A stretch of DNA of 64,000 nt from G963674665 sp964609625. GTDB taxonomy: Bacteria > Desulfobacterota > Desulfovibrionia > Desulfovibrionales > Desulfovibrionaceae. Made by a program: the position numbers and the translations under genes. The notes beneath the pieces were generated by a model that saw only the letters and a program-made list of their open reading frames with translations, was not told the origin of the DNA and did not search any database. Within the stretch, counting starts at the first letter, position 1; the number at the start of each line of letters is the position of its first letter. Positions 26,018-33,959 of this stretch are shown here, in pieces. Location: positions 62,001 to 126,000 of the forward strand of contig CAZSRS010000004.1 in the NCBI GenBank assembly GCA_964609625.1. The letters are read 5' to 3'.

Positions 26018-26904
26018 CGCGCCGGGTCCTTGGCCAAGTGCAGCTTGCGGCTGACCAAAGCCGCGCACCGCGAAAGCACGGCGTCAAAAACAAAACCAAG
26101 CCCACCGATGACCAGGATTCCCAGAAACACCCGGTCGGTACGCGCCATTTCCTCGGCCTCGAGCACCATGTACCCCAGGCCCGATGCGGCAGCCACGAGT
26201 TCCGCGCCGATAAGTGCCCGCCAGCTGTAGCCGAACCCCAGACGCAAGCCGGTGATCACCGAAGGCAAGGTCGAGGGGAGCAACACGCTCCAGAAGGTGT
26301 CCCAGGGAGTCAGATCGATGGTCCTGGCCATCTCCTTCAAGCCGTGATCCGTGTTCTTGAGACCCTCCAGCACGTTGAGGAAGATGGGGAAGAAGCTGGC
26401 CAGCACGATGAGCGCTAGCTTGGAGCCTTCGCCAATGCCCAGCCAGAGCATCAGCAACGGGATCAAGGCCAGGGGCGGCGTGACCCGCAAAAACTCCAGG
26501 GGCACGCTGAGCAGGCGCTCCAGCAGAGGCATGAAGTAGAGCAGGGCGCCCAACGGCACCGCAAGGACGGCCGTGATCGTGAAGCCCACGAAAACACGCC
26601 ACAGGCTGATCCAGGTATTCCGCCAGAGTTCCCCCGAGCGCAAGGCATCCACCCCGGCCTCGAAAACCTCGCCTGGGGGCGGCGTGAGGTACACATTCAG
26701 CAGCCCCAGGTCGCCCAACAACACCCATAGCAGCAACACGCCTGCGGGAATCAGCGCGGCCAGCACCACATGCCGCAACGTGCCGCTTCCGCCTCCCCGT
26801 GTCGTGACGATTCCAGATCTGTCCCACCCCTTTCCGCGTTCCCGCGCGTCCGACGCAGATGACCGTGGGCCCCTGAAGAACGAGGCTATGTCCATGACTC
26901 TCAT
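26014..26904 (-). CDS. ABC transporter permease (SsuC/TauC type)
   Basis: The 296-residue protein has about six transmembrane helices and the EAA loop (EGLKNTDHGLKEMARTIDLTPWDTFWSVLLPSTLPSVITGLR), cut here into family-typical pieces EMARTIDL and LPSTLPSVITGL, which contacts the ATPase. An in-frame GTG at 26955 is possible, but the ATG at 26904 has AGAGG 8 bases upstream. The N-terminal about 55 residues are polar and poorly conserved. It is the first gene of the operon, behind the promoter at 26972-27001. Confidence 0.9.
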   Translation of the reverse strand: MRVMDIASFFRGPRSSASDARERGKGWDRSGIVTTRGGGSGTLRHVVLAALIPAGVLLLWVLLGDLGLLNVYLTPPPGEVFEAGVDALRSGELWRNTWISLWRVFVGFTITAVLAVPLGALLYFMPLLERLLSVPLEFLRVTPPLALIPLLMLWLGIGEGSKLALIVLASFFPIFLNVLEGLKNTDHGLKEMARTIDLTPWDTFWSVLLPSTLPSVITGLRLGFGYSWRALIGAELVAAASGLGYMVLEAEEMARTDRVFLGILVIGGLGFVFDAVLSRCAALVSRKLHLAKDPAR

Positions 26905-27242
26905 GCGTAAAACCTCTCGCTTGGCCGCACGTAATGAACGCTTGTATTGCTCCACGCTGCTGTGAATGAAAATTCTAGCATTGTTGACTATTATTTAACA
27001 AGAACCAGCGTATTATATCACGTTTATCTATGGCTATGCAGATTTTGACACAAAGTTCATCAATAGCATCCAAGGATCAGAGGGCTGCTTGAGCCTTTGT
27101 GTTTCACATCGCGGTACGCCAGGTCAGGAAACCTTGCCCGAGAACAATGCCGCGCATGGCGTAAGCCGGCCGCTGTTACAGCACTGCTCGGCGAGCCATC
27201 TATTGCTGGGAGTGGTCTTGAGGGCAACCCGCTCCCTCGGGA
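26905..27242. other. Region upstream of the ABC operon
   Basis: These 338 bases lie between the ends/starts of two minus-strand genes. An AT-rich patch at about 26960-27065 contains the operon promoter. The rest is the 3' flank of the ChrB-like gene, in which I see no clear terminator. Confidence 0.5.
26972..27001 (-). promoter_or_regulatory. Sigma-70-type promoter of the ABC operon
   Basis: On the minus strand TTGTTA (26996-27001) is followed after 18 bases by TAGAAT (26972-26977). The region is much richer in A/T than its surroundings. Predicted transcription starts about 60 bases before the permease ATG. Confidence 0.5.
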
Positions 27243-28235
27243 TTATGGAAGCGTGCCCGGCGTGGCGTCGGGAGCAACGGGCGTTTGCAACCGCAGGGCC
27301 TCGTATACGGCGTCCAGGAGCACGCGCCCCGCTTCGATGCGTGCTGCATCCTTGGAATGCCGCAGAGTTACTCCGGCGAGCGCCAGGGCGAGGCCCTCCG
27401 TGGCCTGGTGCCGGTAGGGGCTGGCCCTTAGATCGATGTCGTGCACCATCTCACCCAGGCGGTCCAGGGCCGTGTCCTGCATGCCCAGGCGCAGGATCAG
27501 CGTCTCGAAGGTGCAGCGCCCCTTTTCGTGGGTGAAATCCGCCCCCTGCATGTCAAAGGTGACCTCTCCGGACGCGGGCTGGTGGTCGGACGTCGCCACG
27601 AAGCAGAAGCGCGCCTCGGAGTCGATGAATCGCAGGATGAGCCAGGCGCTTGCCATGCGGTCCACATGCACGCCGAAGCGCGTGACCCAGATCTTGCCCC
27701 GAAAGGACTCGATACGTTCGGCCACCTGCCCCGCCGCCAGGATCTCGCGCTCCACCTGGCCACGCAGGTCCGATTCCATACCGGCAAGCAGCCCCTCCAT
27801 TGTATCACGGCCTGGTGCGCCGAAGAAATCCAGGGCCTGGATTGCCTGCAGCTGCCTTCGCAGCTCCAGAAGCGCCGTCCGGATCGCATCCCTGTCCATC
27901 TCGTGCAGCCCGGCCGCGAGATGCTTGGCCTTGTCCACCAGATCGGCGTAGTCCCGTTCCCGGGCGTCCTGGAACAGGACGCGTACCTGGGCGTCGTCCA
28001 CCCCTCCCGCGAGACGGGCCTCCACCAGAAAGGCCTTGCCGCCACCTTCCTTGATTTCCTGGACCAGCCAGTCCAAGTCCTCGCGGCATTGCGGCTGGTT
28101 CGGAAGCACGTACACCGCGTTTTTCAGGGCCACGGCACCTAAAACGGCGAGTCGTCTAGCCACCTTGGCCCGGAAATAAGGCGGCTTGGGCGGTATGTTG
28201 TGCAACAGCAACAGCCAGGGGGCGGGTTCGGGCAT
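27243..28235 (-). CDS. chrB: ChrB-like chromate-resistance/regulatory protein
   Basis: The 330-residue protein matches the two parts of ChrB. The N-terminal part (WLLLLHNIPPKPPYFRAKVARRL, NAVYVLPN) is the ChrB N-terminal domain. The C-terminal part (KIWVTRFGVHVDRMASAWLILRFID, FTHEKGRCTFETLILRL) is the ChrB C-terminal domain with its conserved Arg/His/Asp pattern. ChrB usually senses chromate and regulates chrA. No chrA transporter lies beside it; the nearest transporter is a divergent MFS protein at 28952. The ATG at 28235 has GGAGG 8 bases upstream, and the upstream frame is discarded. Confidence 0.85.
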   Translation of the reverse strand: MPEPAPWLLLLHNIPPKPPYFRAKVARRLAVLGAVALKNAVYVLPNQPQCREDLDWLVQEIKEGGGKAFLVEARLAGGVDDAQVRVLFQDARERDYADLVDKAKHLAAGLHEMDRDAIRTALLELRRQLQAIQALDFFGAPGRDTMEGLLAGMESDLRGQVEREILAAGQVAERIESFRGKIWVTRFGVHVDRMASAWLILRFIDSEARFCFVATSDHQPASGEVTFDMQGADFTHEKGRCTFETLILRLGMQDTALDRLGEMVHDIDLRASPYRHQATEGLALALAGVTLRHSKDAARIEAGRVLLDAVYEALRLQTPVAPDATPGTLP

Positions 28236-28372
28236 GGCACAGTCCTCCACGTGCAGTTGAGCTATTTTCTTAAATCTACGACATGCCAGTTGACATGGCA
28301 AGAGCCATGCTGCATCTTGCAACTGTGCTAACAATAGTGACGCTTCACCACACAACTGCACGGAGGTGTCCC

Positions 28373-28927
28373 ATGCATCCTGCCGCCCCCCTCGCCGCAC
28401 AACTCATGGCCGCGGCCGCCCGTACCGCACCCAAAGCCGGAGGCAAGGACTTCCTGGAGATCGTGGTCATCGACGACGCCGATGACCTGAAGCGCATCGC
28501 CGCGCACATGGAGGCGCACGCGCCACACTCCACCAACGAGACCTTCTGGCGTCGCGACGCGGCCAACTGCGCCCAGGCCCAGGCCCTGCTCCTGGTTGGG
28601 CTGTCCAGATTCACGCCTGCCGGCTACGACTGCGGGGCTTGCGGCTTCCCCACGTGTAAGGAATTCGTCAAGACCAGACAGGCTCGGGCCAAGGAAATGG
28701 GCTACGCCGGACCGCATTGCGCCATGCGGCTCATGGACGTGGGCGCGGCCCTGGCCTCGGCGGCCAAGTCCGCCAGTATCTTGTCCATCGACAATCGCGT
28801 GCAGCAGCGGGTGGGCGCGACGGCCCGCGCCCTGGGCTACATCGACGCCGAAGTGGTCATGGGCATTCCCCTGGGCGTCTACGGCAAGTCGCCGTTCCAC
28901 GACCGGACCACCCCTGCCAAGCCCTAG
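28373..28927 (+). CDS. DUF2148 ferredoxin-domain protein
   Basis: The 184-residue protein has the DUF2148 cysteine motif in AGYDCGACGFPTCKEF (about residues 82-97) and a further Cys in GPHCAMRLMDVG, followed by GMDxR-like DNRVQQRVGATARALGY and the terminal GIPLGVYGKSPFHDR. The cysteines probably bind an iron-sulfur cluster; the biochemical role is not known. GGAGG lies 6 bases before the ATG. It is 24 bases upstream of the MFS gene and divergent from chrB. Confidence 0.82.
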   Translation: MHPAAPLAAQLMAAAARTAPKAGGKDFLEIVVIDDADDLKRIAAHMEAHAPHSTNETFWRRDAANCAQAQALLLVGLSRFTPAGYDCGACGFPTCKEFVKTRQARAKEMGYAGPHCAMRLMDVGAALASAAKSASILSIDNRVQQRVGATARALGYIDAEVVMGIPLGVYGKSPFHDRTTPAKP

Positions 28928-28951
28928 GTGCCGCCATCGACTGGAGCCTGT

Positions 28952-30166
28952 ATGAACGCGATCCGCTCTCTTTTCGGTGTGGGCTTCCTGGCCCGATTCT
29001 CATATGCCCTGGCGCGCAACCCCACCCTGCCGCTCTTTGCCGTGTTTCTCGGCGCGGGGCCCGAGGCCGTGGGTCTGGCCGTGGGCATCTCCACGGTCAC
29101 GGGCATCTTCTTCAAGATGCCTTCGGGTGCCCTTTCGGACGTCATCGGCCGGCGCAAGACCATGCTCGCCGGACTGGTGGTTTTCGCCTTCCTGCCTTTT
29201 GCCTACCTCTTCATCACCCAATATTGGACCCTGGTACTCGTCCGCTTCCTGCACGGCCTGGCCACCGCCATCTACGGACCCGTGGTCATGGCCGTGGTGG
29301 CGGACCTGGCCGGGAGTCGGCGCGGCGAAATGCTCAGTTGGTTCTCGTCCGTGACCATCGTGGGGACGCTGCTGGGCGCCCCCGTGGGCGGGCTGATCCT
29401 GCACACCCTCTATGCAGGGGCGAACGGCCCCGGCCTCTGGGCCTTCCGAACCGTATACCTGCTCAGTGGCATCATGGGGCTCGCGGCGTTGCTGCTGGGC
29501 TGGCGCGTGCTCAAGGGCGAAGAGTCGGTGCACGGCTCCGGTGGTCTCGGTGCACGCTGGCTCAAGTTCAGGAGCGGCATCGCCGAAGTGCTTGCGGACC
29601 GGCGCGTATTGGTGGCCTCGAGCATGGAGGGCGTGCAGAACATGGCCATGGGCGCGCTGGAGGCCTTCCTGCCTATCTACGCCGTGACCATGGCCGGATT
29701 GAACGTGTTCCAGGCCGGTCTGCTTTGGGGGGCGCAGATCGTGGTCACCATCCTGGCCAAGCCCATGATGGGGCGTATCTCGGACCGACACGGCCGCCGG
29801 CCGGTCATCGCCCTGGGCCTGCTCTGCTGTGGGCTGCCGTTCATGGCCATCCCCTGGCTTGGAAGCTTCTGGACCCTGCTCGCGGCGGCTCTGGTGTTCG
29901 GCCTTGGCGAGGCGTTCGTGACCAGCTCCTCGGCCGCCCTGGTGGCGGATATCTGCCGCAAGCAGAACTACGGTGCGGCCATGGGCACCTTTGGCACCAT
30001 TTTCGACATCGGCCACGCCTCGGGGCCGCTCCTCGCCGGCTTGCTCGTCGGCTCCCTGGGCTACAAACCCGCCTTCGGCATCATGGGCGCGCTGCTGCTG
30101 GCGGCACTGCCCATACTCTGGGCCGGCATCCGCGACGAAACCCCGCACGAAGAGGATGAAGCCTGA
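28952..30166 (+). CDS. MFS transporter (multidrug/small-molecule exporter type)
   Basis: The 404-residue protein has twelve predicted transmembrane segments and the MFS motifs GALSDVIGRRKTML between helices 2 and 3 and GRISDRHGRRPVI between helices 8 and 9. It resembles the drug:H+ antiporter 1 group. The substrate is unknown. The ATG at 28952 has GGAG 5 bases before it. The DUF2148 gene lies directly upstream and a secreted-protein gene 123 bases downstream, so they may be co-transcribed. Confidence 0.88.
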   Translation: MNAIRSLFGVGFLARFSYALARNPTLPLFAVFLGAGPEAVGLAVGISTVTGIFFKMPSGALSDVIGRRKTMLAGLVVFAFLPFAYLFITQYWTLVLVRFLHGLATAIYGPVVMAVVADLAGSRRGEMLSWFSSVTIVGTLLGAPVGGLILHTLYAGANGPGLWAFRTVYLLSGIMGLAALLLGWRVLKGEESVHGSGGLGARWLKFRSGIAEVLADRRVLVASSMEGVQNMAMGALEAFLPIYAVTMAGLNVFQAGLLWGAQIVVTILAKPMMGRISDRHGRRPVIALGLLCCGLPFMAIPWLGSFWTLLAAALVFGLGEAFVTSSSAALVADICRKQNYGAAMGTFGTIFDIGHASGPLLAGLLVGSLGYKPAFGIMGALLLAALPILWAGIRDETPHEEDEA

Positions 30167-30289
30167 AAACGACACGCTTGTCACCGCAGCCCATCACCTT
30201 GCAATGTGGCTCGAAATTGAGTAGTTTCCAGCATGATCTCGAGGAACCACATTACTGCCGCTCAGGTCCCGCGGCACAGGGGTGACACC

Positions 30290-30838
30290 ATGAACGCACG
30301 TCCCAGCCTTGCGCTCCGCTTCATGATGACCTTCGCACTGCTTACGTCTCTGATCCTCGCCGGTTTGTCGCTTCCCGCCTCAGCCGCCCAGGGCGACACC
30401 GCGCCCCAGGACAAGGCAAACCTCGTGGGTTGGGAGCGCTCCAGCGAATACAACAAGCTCTACAGCCAGGATGCGTTCACCAAGGTCAAGGCCACCATGG
30501 TCGAACTCGTGGAGGTCACCCCCTTGCCTGGCATGGCCCCGGGAATGGGGGTGCTCGTGGAGGTGCTCGAGCCCGTGGACAGCCTTGCCGAGGGCGAGAT
30601 CCTGGAGACGCACTTCGGCCCCAAGGGGCATGTGCGCTTCATGCCTTACGTATCCAAGGCAGGCGACAAACTCACCCTGCGCGGCAGCCTGGTGGAGATC
30701 GACGGCAAGAAGGTGCTCCTGGCCTCGAAGATCAAGGTCAATGAAATCTTCGAATTCAAGGTGCGCCGGACCAGCGACGGCACCCCCTACTGGACCCTGA
30801 CCCCCCAGGAACTCATCGAGGAGAAGATGGAAGACTAG
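30290..30838 (+). CDS. Secreted protein of unknown function
   Basis: The 182-residue product begins with a clear Sec signal peptide (MNARPSLALRFMMTFALLTS..., cleavage after ASA near residue 34). The mature part is soluble and rich in beta strands (MGVLVEVLEPVDSLAEGE, VRFMPYVSKAGDKLTLRGSLVEIDGKKVLLASKI). It contains no heme or Fe-S motif. I do not recognise the family. A terminator follows at 30871-30891. Confidence 0.7.
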   Translation: MNARPSLALRFMMTFALLTSLILAGLSLPASAAQGDTAPQDKANLVGWERSSEYNKLYSQDAFTKVKATMVELVEVTPLPGMAPGMGVLVEVLEPVDSLAEGEILETHFGPKGHVRFMPYVSKAGDKLTLRGSLVEIDGKKVLLASKIKVNEIFEFKVRRTSDGTPYWTLTPQELIEEKMED

Positions 30839-30870
30839 GAAGCGGGTTCTCCACGGGTCTAGCCGGGGAG

Positions 30871-30891
30871 GCCCCTTCGGGGCGTTGTTTT
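30871..30891 (+). terminator. Intrinsic terminator after the secreted-protein gene
   Basis: GCCCC (30871-30875) pairs with GGGGC (30879-30883) around TTC, followed by a T-rich tract that ends at 30891. It closes the plus-strand 28373-30838 group. Confidence 0.6.
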
Positions 30892-30975
30892 CGATGCGTC
30901 CAGAATGGTGGGGCAGGGTGCATACACAATCCAGTGTAACCACCCGCCACGAAAAAGTCTTACGTCGGAACCCCT

Positions 30976-32106
30976 TCACTCCTCCTGAACCTGTCGGATG
31001 CGCTGGACCGCGCTCTCGGCGTAGAGCCGGTGCGCTGTGGCGTTGGGGTGCCAGTCCACGATGCGCCCCTCGCGGTAGTGCGCGAAGATGCGGCGCGAGG
31101 CCTCCCCGCCCCGTGCTCCGGGTACGTGCGAGCGCAGCACCGGGGTGGTGTCGATGAACCGTTCTCCGAACTTTTTTCGGAGTAATTCCTTTTCCGCGCC
31201 AGACACGGTTTCGTCCAGGTCCACGTCGTCCAGGGCCAGGATGAACAGTTCGGCCCCGTTTTCCTCGCAGATGCGCCGCAGTTCGGCATAGACATGCTCC
31301 AGCACGAGCAGTCTGTCCGTTGCCGGAGGGGGCAGGCTGCCGGCGATACGCCGCAGGGCCGTGACGACCTCGCGGTAATCGTCATGCAGGAACAGCGGGA
31401 AGGCCACGCGTCGGTAGAAGGACAGCCTGTCCATGAGCCCGGCCGGCGTCCGCTTGTACTGCTCCATGTCAAAGGCGAACACGCGGGAAGGATAGTACGG
31501 GGGATGCAGGAGCAGGTCGCCGTCCTCCCTGACATGGAAATAAGGCGCGGGCAGTTTGCCATGGAAGGTGGGCAGGTAGCCGTCCACGGCCCGGTCCACG
31601 AGCCAGGGGGAGTATTGCGCGAGCACGTAATCCGGCCCAAAGCGGGGAACGAGTTCCCGCGCCAGGAGTAGCATCTGGGCCAGGCCGTGGCTGCTGACCC
31701 CGGCGTTGAGCCCCGTTCCCGCGAGCAATCGCCCCGTGAGCCAGGCAAAGGTCTCCTCGGCCAGGCAGGAGGAGCCGAAGGTGAAGGAACACCCCAGGCT
31801 CAGCACCAGGGGATGTTCCAAAGGCAGGGAGTCGGGCGCATCCAATGGGATGCGGAATCCCTGGCTGGAGATGCGCGTGGGCACGTCCGGACCGATTGGA
31901 TAGGTCTCGGCGCCCAGGGCTCCGGGCTTGAGCGCGATGCCGAGTTCCGGATGCCCCACGTGGGGGCTGTTCACCCACCCCCTGGAGTTGTCCTTGAGCC
32001 CGGCGTACATCGCGGCGCAATCCCCCTGGCGATAGAAGAGATACGCCGCGGCGGACAGCAGCAACGTGACGCAGAAGACGAGGAGGAGCGAGCGCAGGGT
32101 TCTCAT
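30976..32106 (-). CDS. Membrane-anchored SGNH-hydrolase-like protein
   Basis: The 376-residue protein has one N-terminal transmembrane segment (about residues 6-24) and an extracytoplasmic domain. LVLSLGCSFTFGSS (about residues 100-113) gives the SGNH block I serine (G-x-S-x-T), and the C-terminal VDWHPNATAHRLYA supplies the catalytic Asp-x-His. The substrate is unknown; related proteins modify cell-surface polysaccharides or peptidoglycan by O-acyl chemistry. It is convergent with the secreted-protein gene at 30290. Ribosome-binding signal is weak. Confidence 0.7.
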   Translation of the reverse strand: MRTLRSLLLVFCVTLLLSAAAYLFYRQGDCAAMYAGLKDNSRGWVNSPHVGHPELGIALKPGALGAETYPIGPDVPTRISSQGFRIPLDAPDSLPLEHPLVLSLGCSFTFGSSCLAEETFAWLTGRLLAGTGLNAGVSSHGLAQMLLLARELVPRFGPDYVLAQYSPWLVDRAVDGYLPTFHGKLPAPYFHVREDGDLLLHPPYYPSRVFAFDMEQYKRTPAGLMDRLSFYRRVAFPLFLHDDYREVVTALRRIAGSLPPPATDRLLVLEHVYAELRRICEENGAELFILALDDVDLDETVSGAEKELLRKKFGERFIDTTPVLRSHVPGARGGEASRRIFAHYREGRIVDWHPNATAHRLYAESAVQRIRQVQEE

Positions 32107-32225
32107 ACTCTAAAGCGGTGCGGGCGCCGGCAGGGTGTTTGTTCGTGAACGCCGTTCATGACAACGCACCCTACGTCATCGCGGGAAGTTGCTCAAGCCG
32201 CGTTCCGGAAGCCGCCCGGCCGTGG

Positions 32226-32272
32226 AACGTCCGCCCCCACAACGGTAAGCAGGGGCGGACGTTGTGTTTTTT
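32226..32272 (+). terminator. Strong plus-strand terminator without a recognised gene
   Basis: AACGTCCGCCCC (32226-32237) pairs with GGGGCGGACGTT (32252-32263) as a 12-bp perfect stem, followed by GTG and six T (32267-32272). On the minus strand the hairpin has no U tract, so it does not simply terminate the cytochrome c3 gene. No annotated plus-strand gene precedes it between 32107 and 32225, where further small inverted repeats are present. Confidence 0.65.
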
Positions 32273-32278
32273 CAAGTG

Positions 32279-32686
32279 CTACGGCTTGGGGTGGCAGTAG
32301 GAGTCGATGCAACCTGTCAGTTCCTTTTTCTTGTCCGGATTTTTTCCGGCCTCGATGCGGTGGCACTGCACGCAACTGGAGTTGGTGGCAGTGCCCTTGC
32401 CGTGTATGGCATTGTACAGGGAGCGCTCGCTCTTGTCCTGACGGTCAAAGGAGTCGTGACAACCGCTGTCCGAACACTTTTGCATGGTTGCGGCACCGTC
32501 CCAGGTGTGGTGGCAGGTCTTGCAATCGACCTCGGCATGGGCCGAATGCTTATAAATCACTACCTTTTCCGGAAAGTAGGCGAGCTTGATGTCCTCGGCC
32601 GGCGCGCTCTGCTGGGAGAAGGATGGAAAGGCGGCACACAACACCAAGGCCATACCGGCCAGCAGGGTAAAACGATAACGTCGCAT
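32279..32686 (-). CDS. Periplasmic tetraheme cytochrome c3
   Basis: The 135-residue protein has a Sec signal peptide (to about residue 24) and four heme-binding motifs in the class III order: CKTCH, then CSDSGCH, CVQCH and CIDSYCH (two CX2CH alternating with two CX4CH). KHSAHAEVDC before the first heme carries the histidines used as sixth ligands, and KKKELTGC is the conserved segment before heme 4. This is the type I periplasmic c3 that carries electrons between hydrogenases/formate dehydrogenases and transmembrane complexes in sulfate reducers. GGAGGAG lies before the ATG at 32686. Confidence 0.96.
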   Translation of the reverse strand: MRRYRFTLLAGMALVLCAAFPSFSQQSAPAEDIKLAYFPEKVVIYKHSAHAEVDCKTCHHTWDGAATMQKCSDSGCHDSFDRQDKSERSLYNAIHGKGTATNSSCVQCHRIEAGKNPDKKKELTGCIDSYCHPKP

Positions 32687-32875
32687 CTGGTCTCCTCCTG
32701 ACAAAGGTTTTTTCCACTATGCCCGAGCTATCCCCTTTCCCAGATCGCGTCAATACATGGTAAAACCAGCGACTTGACATCCTGCCCCTGCCTTGGGAAA
32801 CCACCCTGGTCCGTGGCCGGCAGGCTCCTGTATGAGCAGTGCCCGCCGCCGCACCATCACACAAAGGTGACGTCC

Positions 32876-33937
32876 TTGAAAAAAGTCCTCGGCTACCTGG
32901 CCGCGGCCCTCGCCGTGCTCCTGGCCTGCGACATCCTGCTCTCCTGGGGGGTGTTTCTTTACCTGAGCCACGTCAAGCGTCCGGCCTTCACCCCCGAAAA
33001 GTTCCTGTACAGCCCCGCCCTCTCCCTGGGGGCGCATCTGATCCAAAACCTGCGGCCGCACCCCCCGAGTTGGAGCGAACCCGCGCCCTATAATTCCTAC
33101 GACGCCCAGCTCGGCTATGGGCCCCGGCCCGGAATCTACACGCTCTTTCTCACCAATCCGGCCAGGAAAAAGGTCTTCCGCTGGTCTGCGCGGATCATGG
33201 AGGACCTCTCCCGCGCCACCGCCCCCACCCCGGTACAGGGGACGCACACCCTCTACATCTACGGCGATTCCTGGATCTTCGGCTGGGGCGTGAACGACGA
33301 GAATACCTTTGCCTGGCACCTGCAGGACACGCTCAGGGACAAGGGCTGGGTCGTTCGCCACTTTGCCCAGGGGGGATACGCCACGGTCCACGCCCTGATC
33401 CGGCACCGAGGCCTTGCCCGGCAACTGAGTGAAGACGATCTGATCATCCTGGGGTACGCGGGATTCTACAAGGACAGGAACGCCGGTGATCCCGGATTCA
33501 TCAAATCCATGAGCGCGGGACTGGAGAGCCTTCCCCCGGAATTGCGGGAGCAATGCCAAGACAACAGCTACCCCCGCGTGGTGCGGACCGCCGCCGGCCT
33601 GGATGTGGAACTCGTGCCCATGCTCTGCGCCAGGAACGACGGCTACTGCGACAAGCCAGCCATTCCCGAGGAAGAGAAGATCGCCGTGACCAACGCCATC
33701 CATGACGAGATCATCGACACCAGCAAGGCCCCTGTCGTGGTCCTGTTCATCGACGGCAGGGACGACGATCCGGCCATCATGCACCTGCGCGAAAGGGGCG
33801 TGCGGATCGTGGACGCCAGGCCCCGCGCCACCGAATACTTCGTGCAGGACAGCATCTACGGCTACGACGATCACCCCGGCCCCTTGTTCCACCACTACCT
33901 CTTCACCAAGCTCCGCTCCGAAGTCTTCGGGCAGTGA
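32876..33937 (+). CDS. Membrane-anchored SGNH-hydrolase-like protein
   Basis: The 353-residue protein starts at a TTG with AAAGG 8 bases upstream; a GTG three codons earlier is the alternative. It has an N-terminal transmembrane segment (VLGYLAAALAVLLACDILL) and an extracytoplasmic domain with LYIYGDSWIFGWGV (SGNH block I, about residue 130), a block II-like FAQGGYATVHALI, and block V-like DDHPGPLFHHYLF near the C-terminus. It belongs to the same broad superfamily as the protein at 30976 but is not a close copy. A surface O-acyl-transfer role is inference. Confidence 0.65.
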   Translation: MKKVLGYLAAALAVLLACDILLSWGVFLYLSHVKRPAFTPEKFLYSPALSLGAHLIQNLRPHPPSWSEPAPYNSYDAQLGYGPRPGIYTLFLTNPARKKVFRWSARIMEDLSRATAPTPVQGTHTLYIYGDSWIFGWGVNDENTFAWHLQDTLRDKGWVVRHFAQGGYATVHALIRHRGLARQLSEDDLIILGYAGFYKDRNAGDPGFIKSMSAGLESLPPELREQCQDNSYPRVVRTAAGLDVELVPMLCARNDGYCDKPAIPEEEKIAVTNAIHDEIIDTSKAPVVVLFIDGRDDDPAIMHLRERGVRIVDARPRATEYFVQDSIYGYDDHPGPLFHHYLFTKLRSEVFGQ

Positions 33938-33959
33938 CCGGGGACGGATGGGGCAACCC

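Noticed and set aside
28203..28372. Possible tRNA or riboswitch in the chrB/DUF2148 divergent region
   Set aside because: No cloverleaf, no CCA end, no T-loop motif and no conserved riboswitch element are visible.
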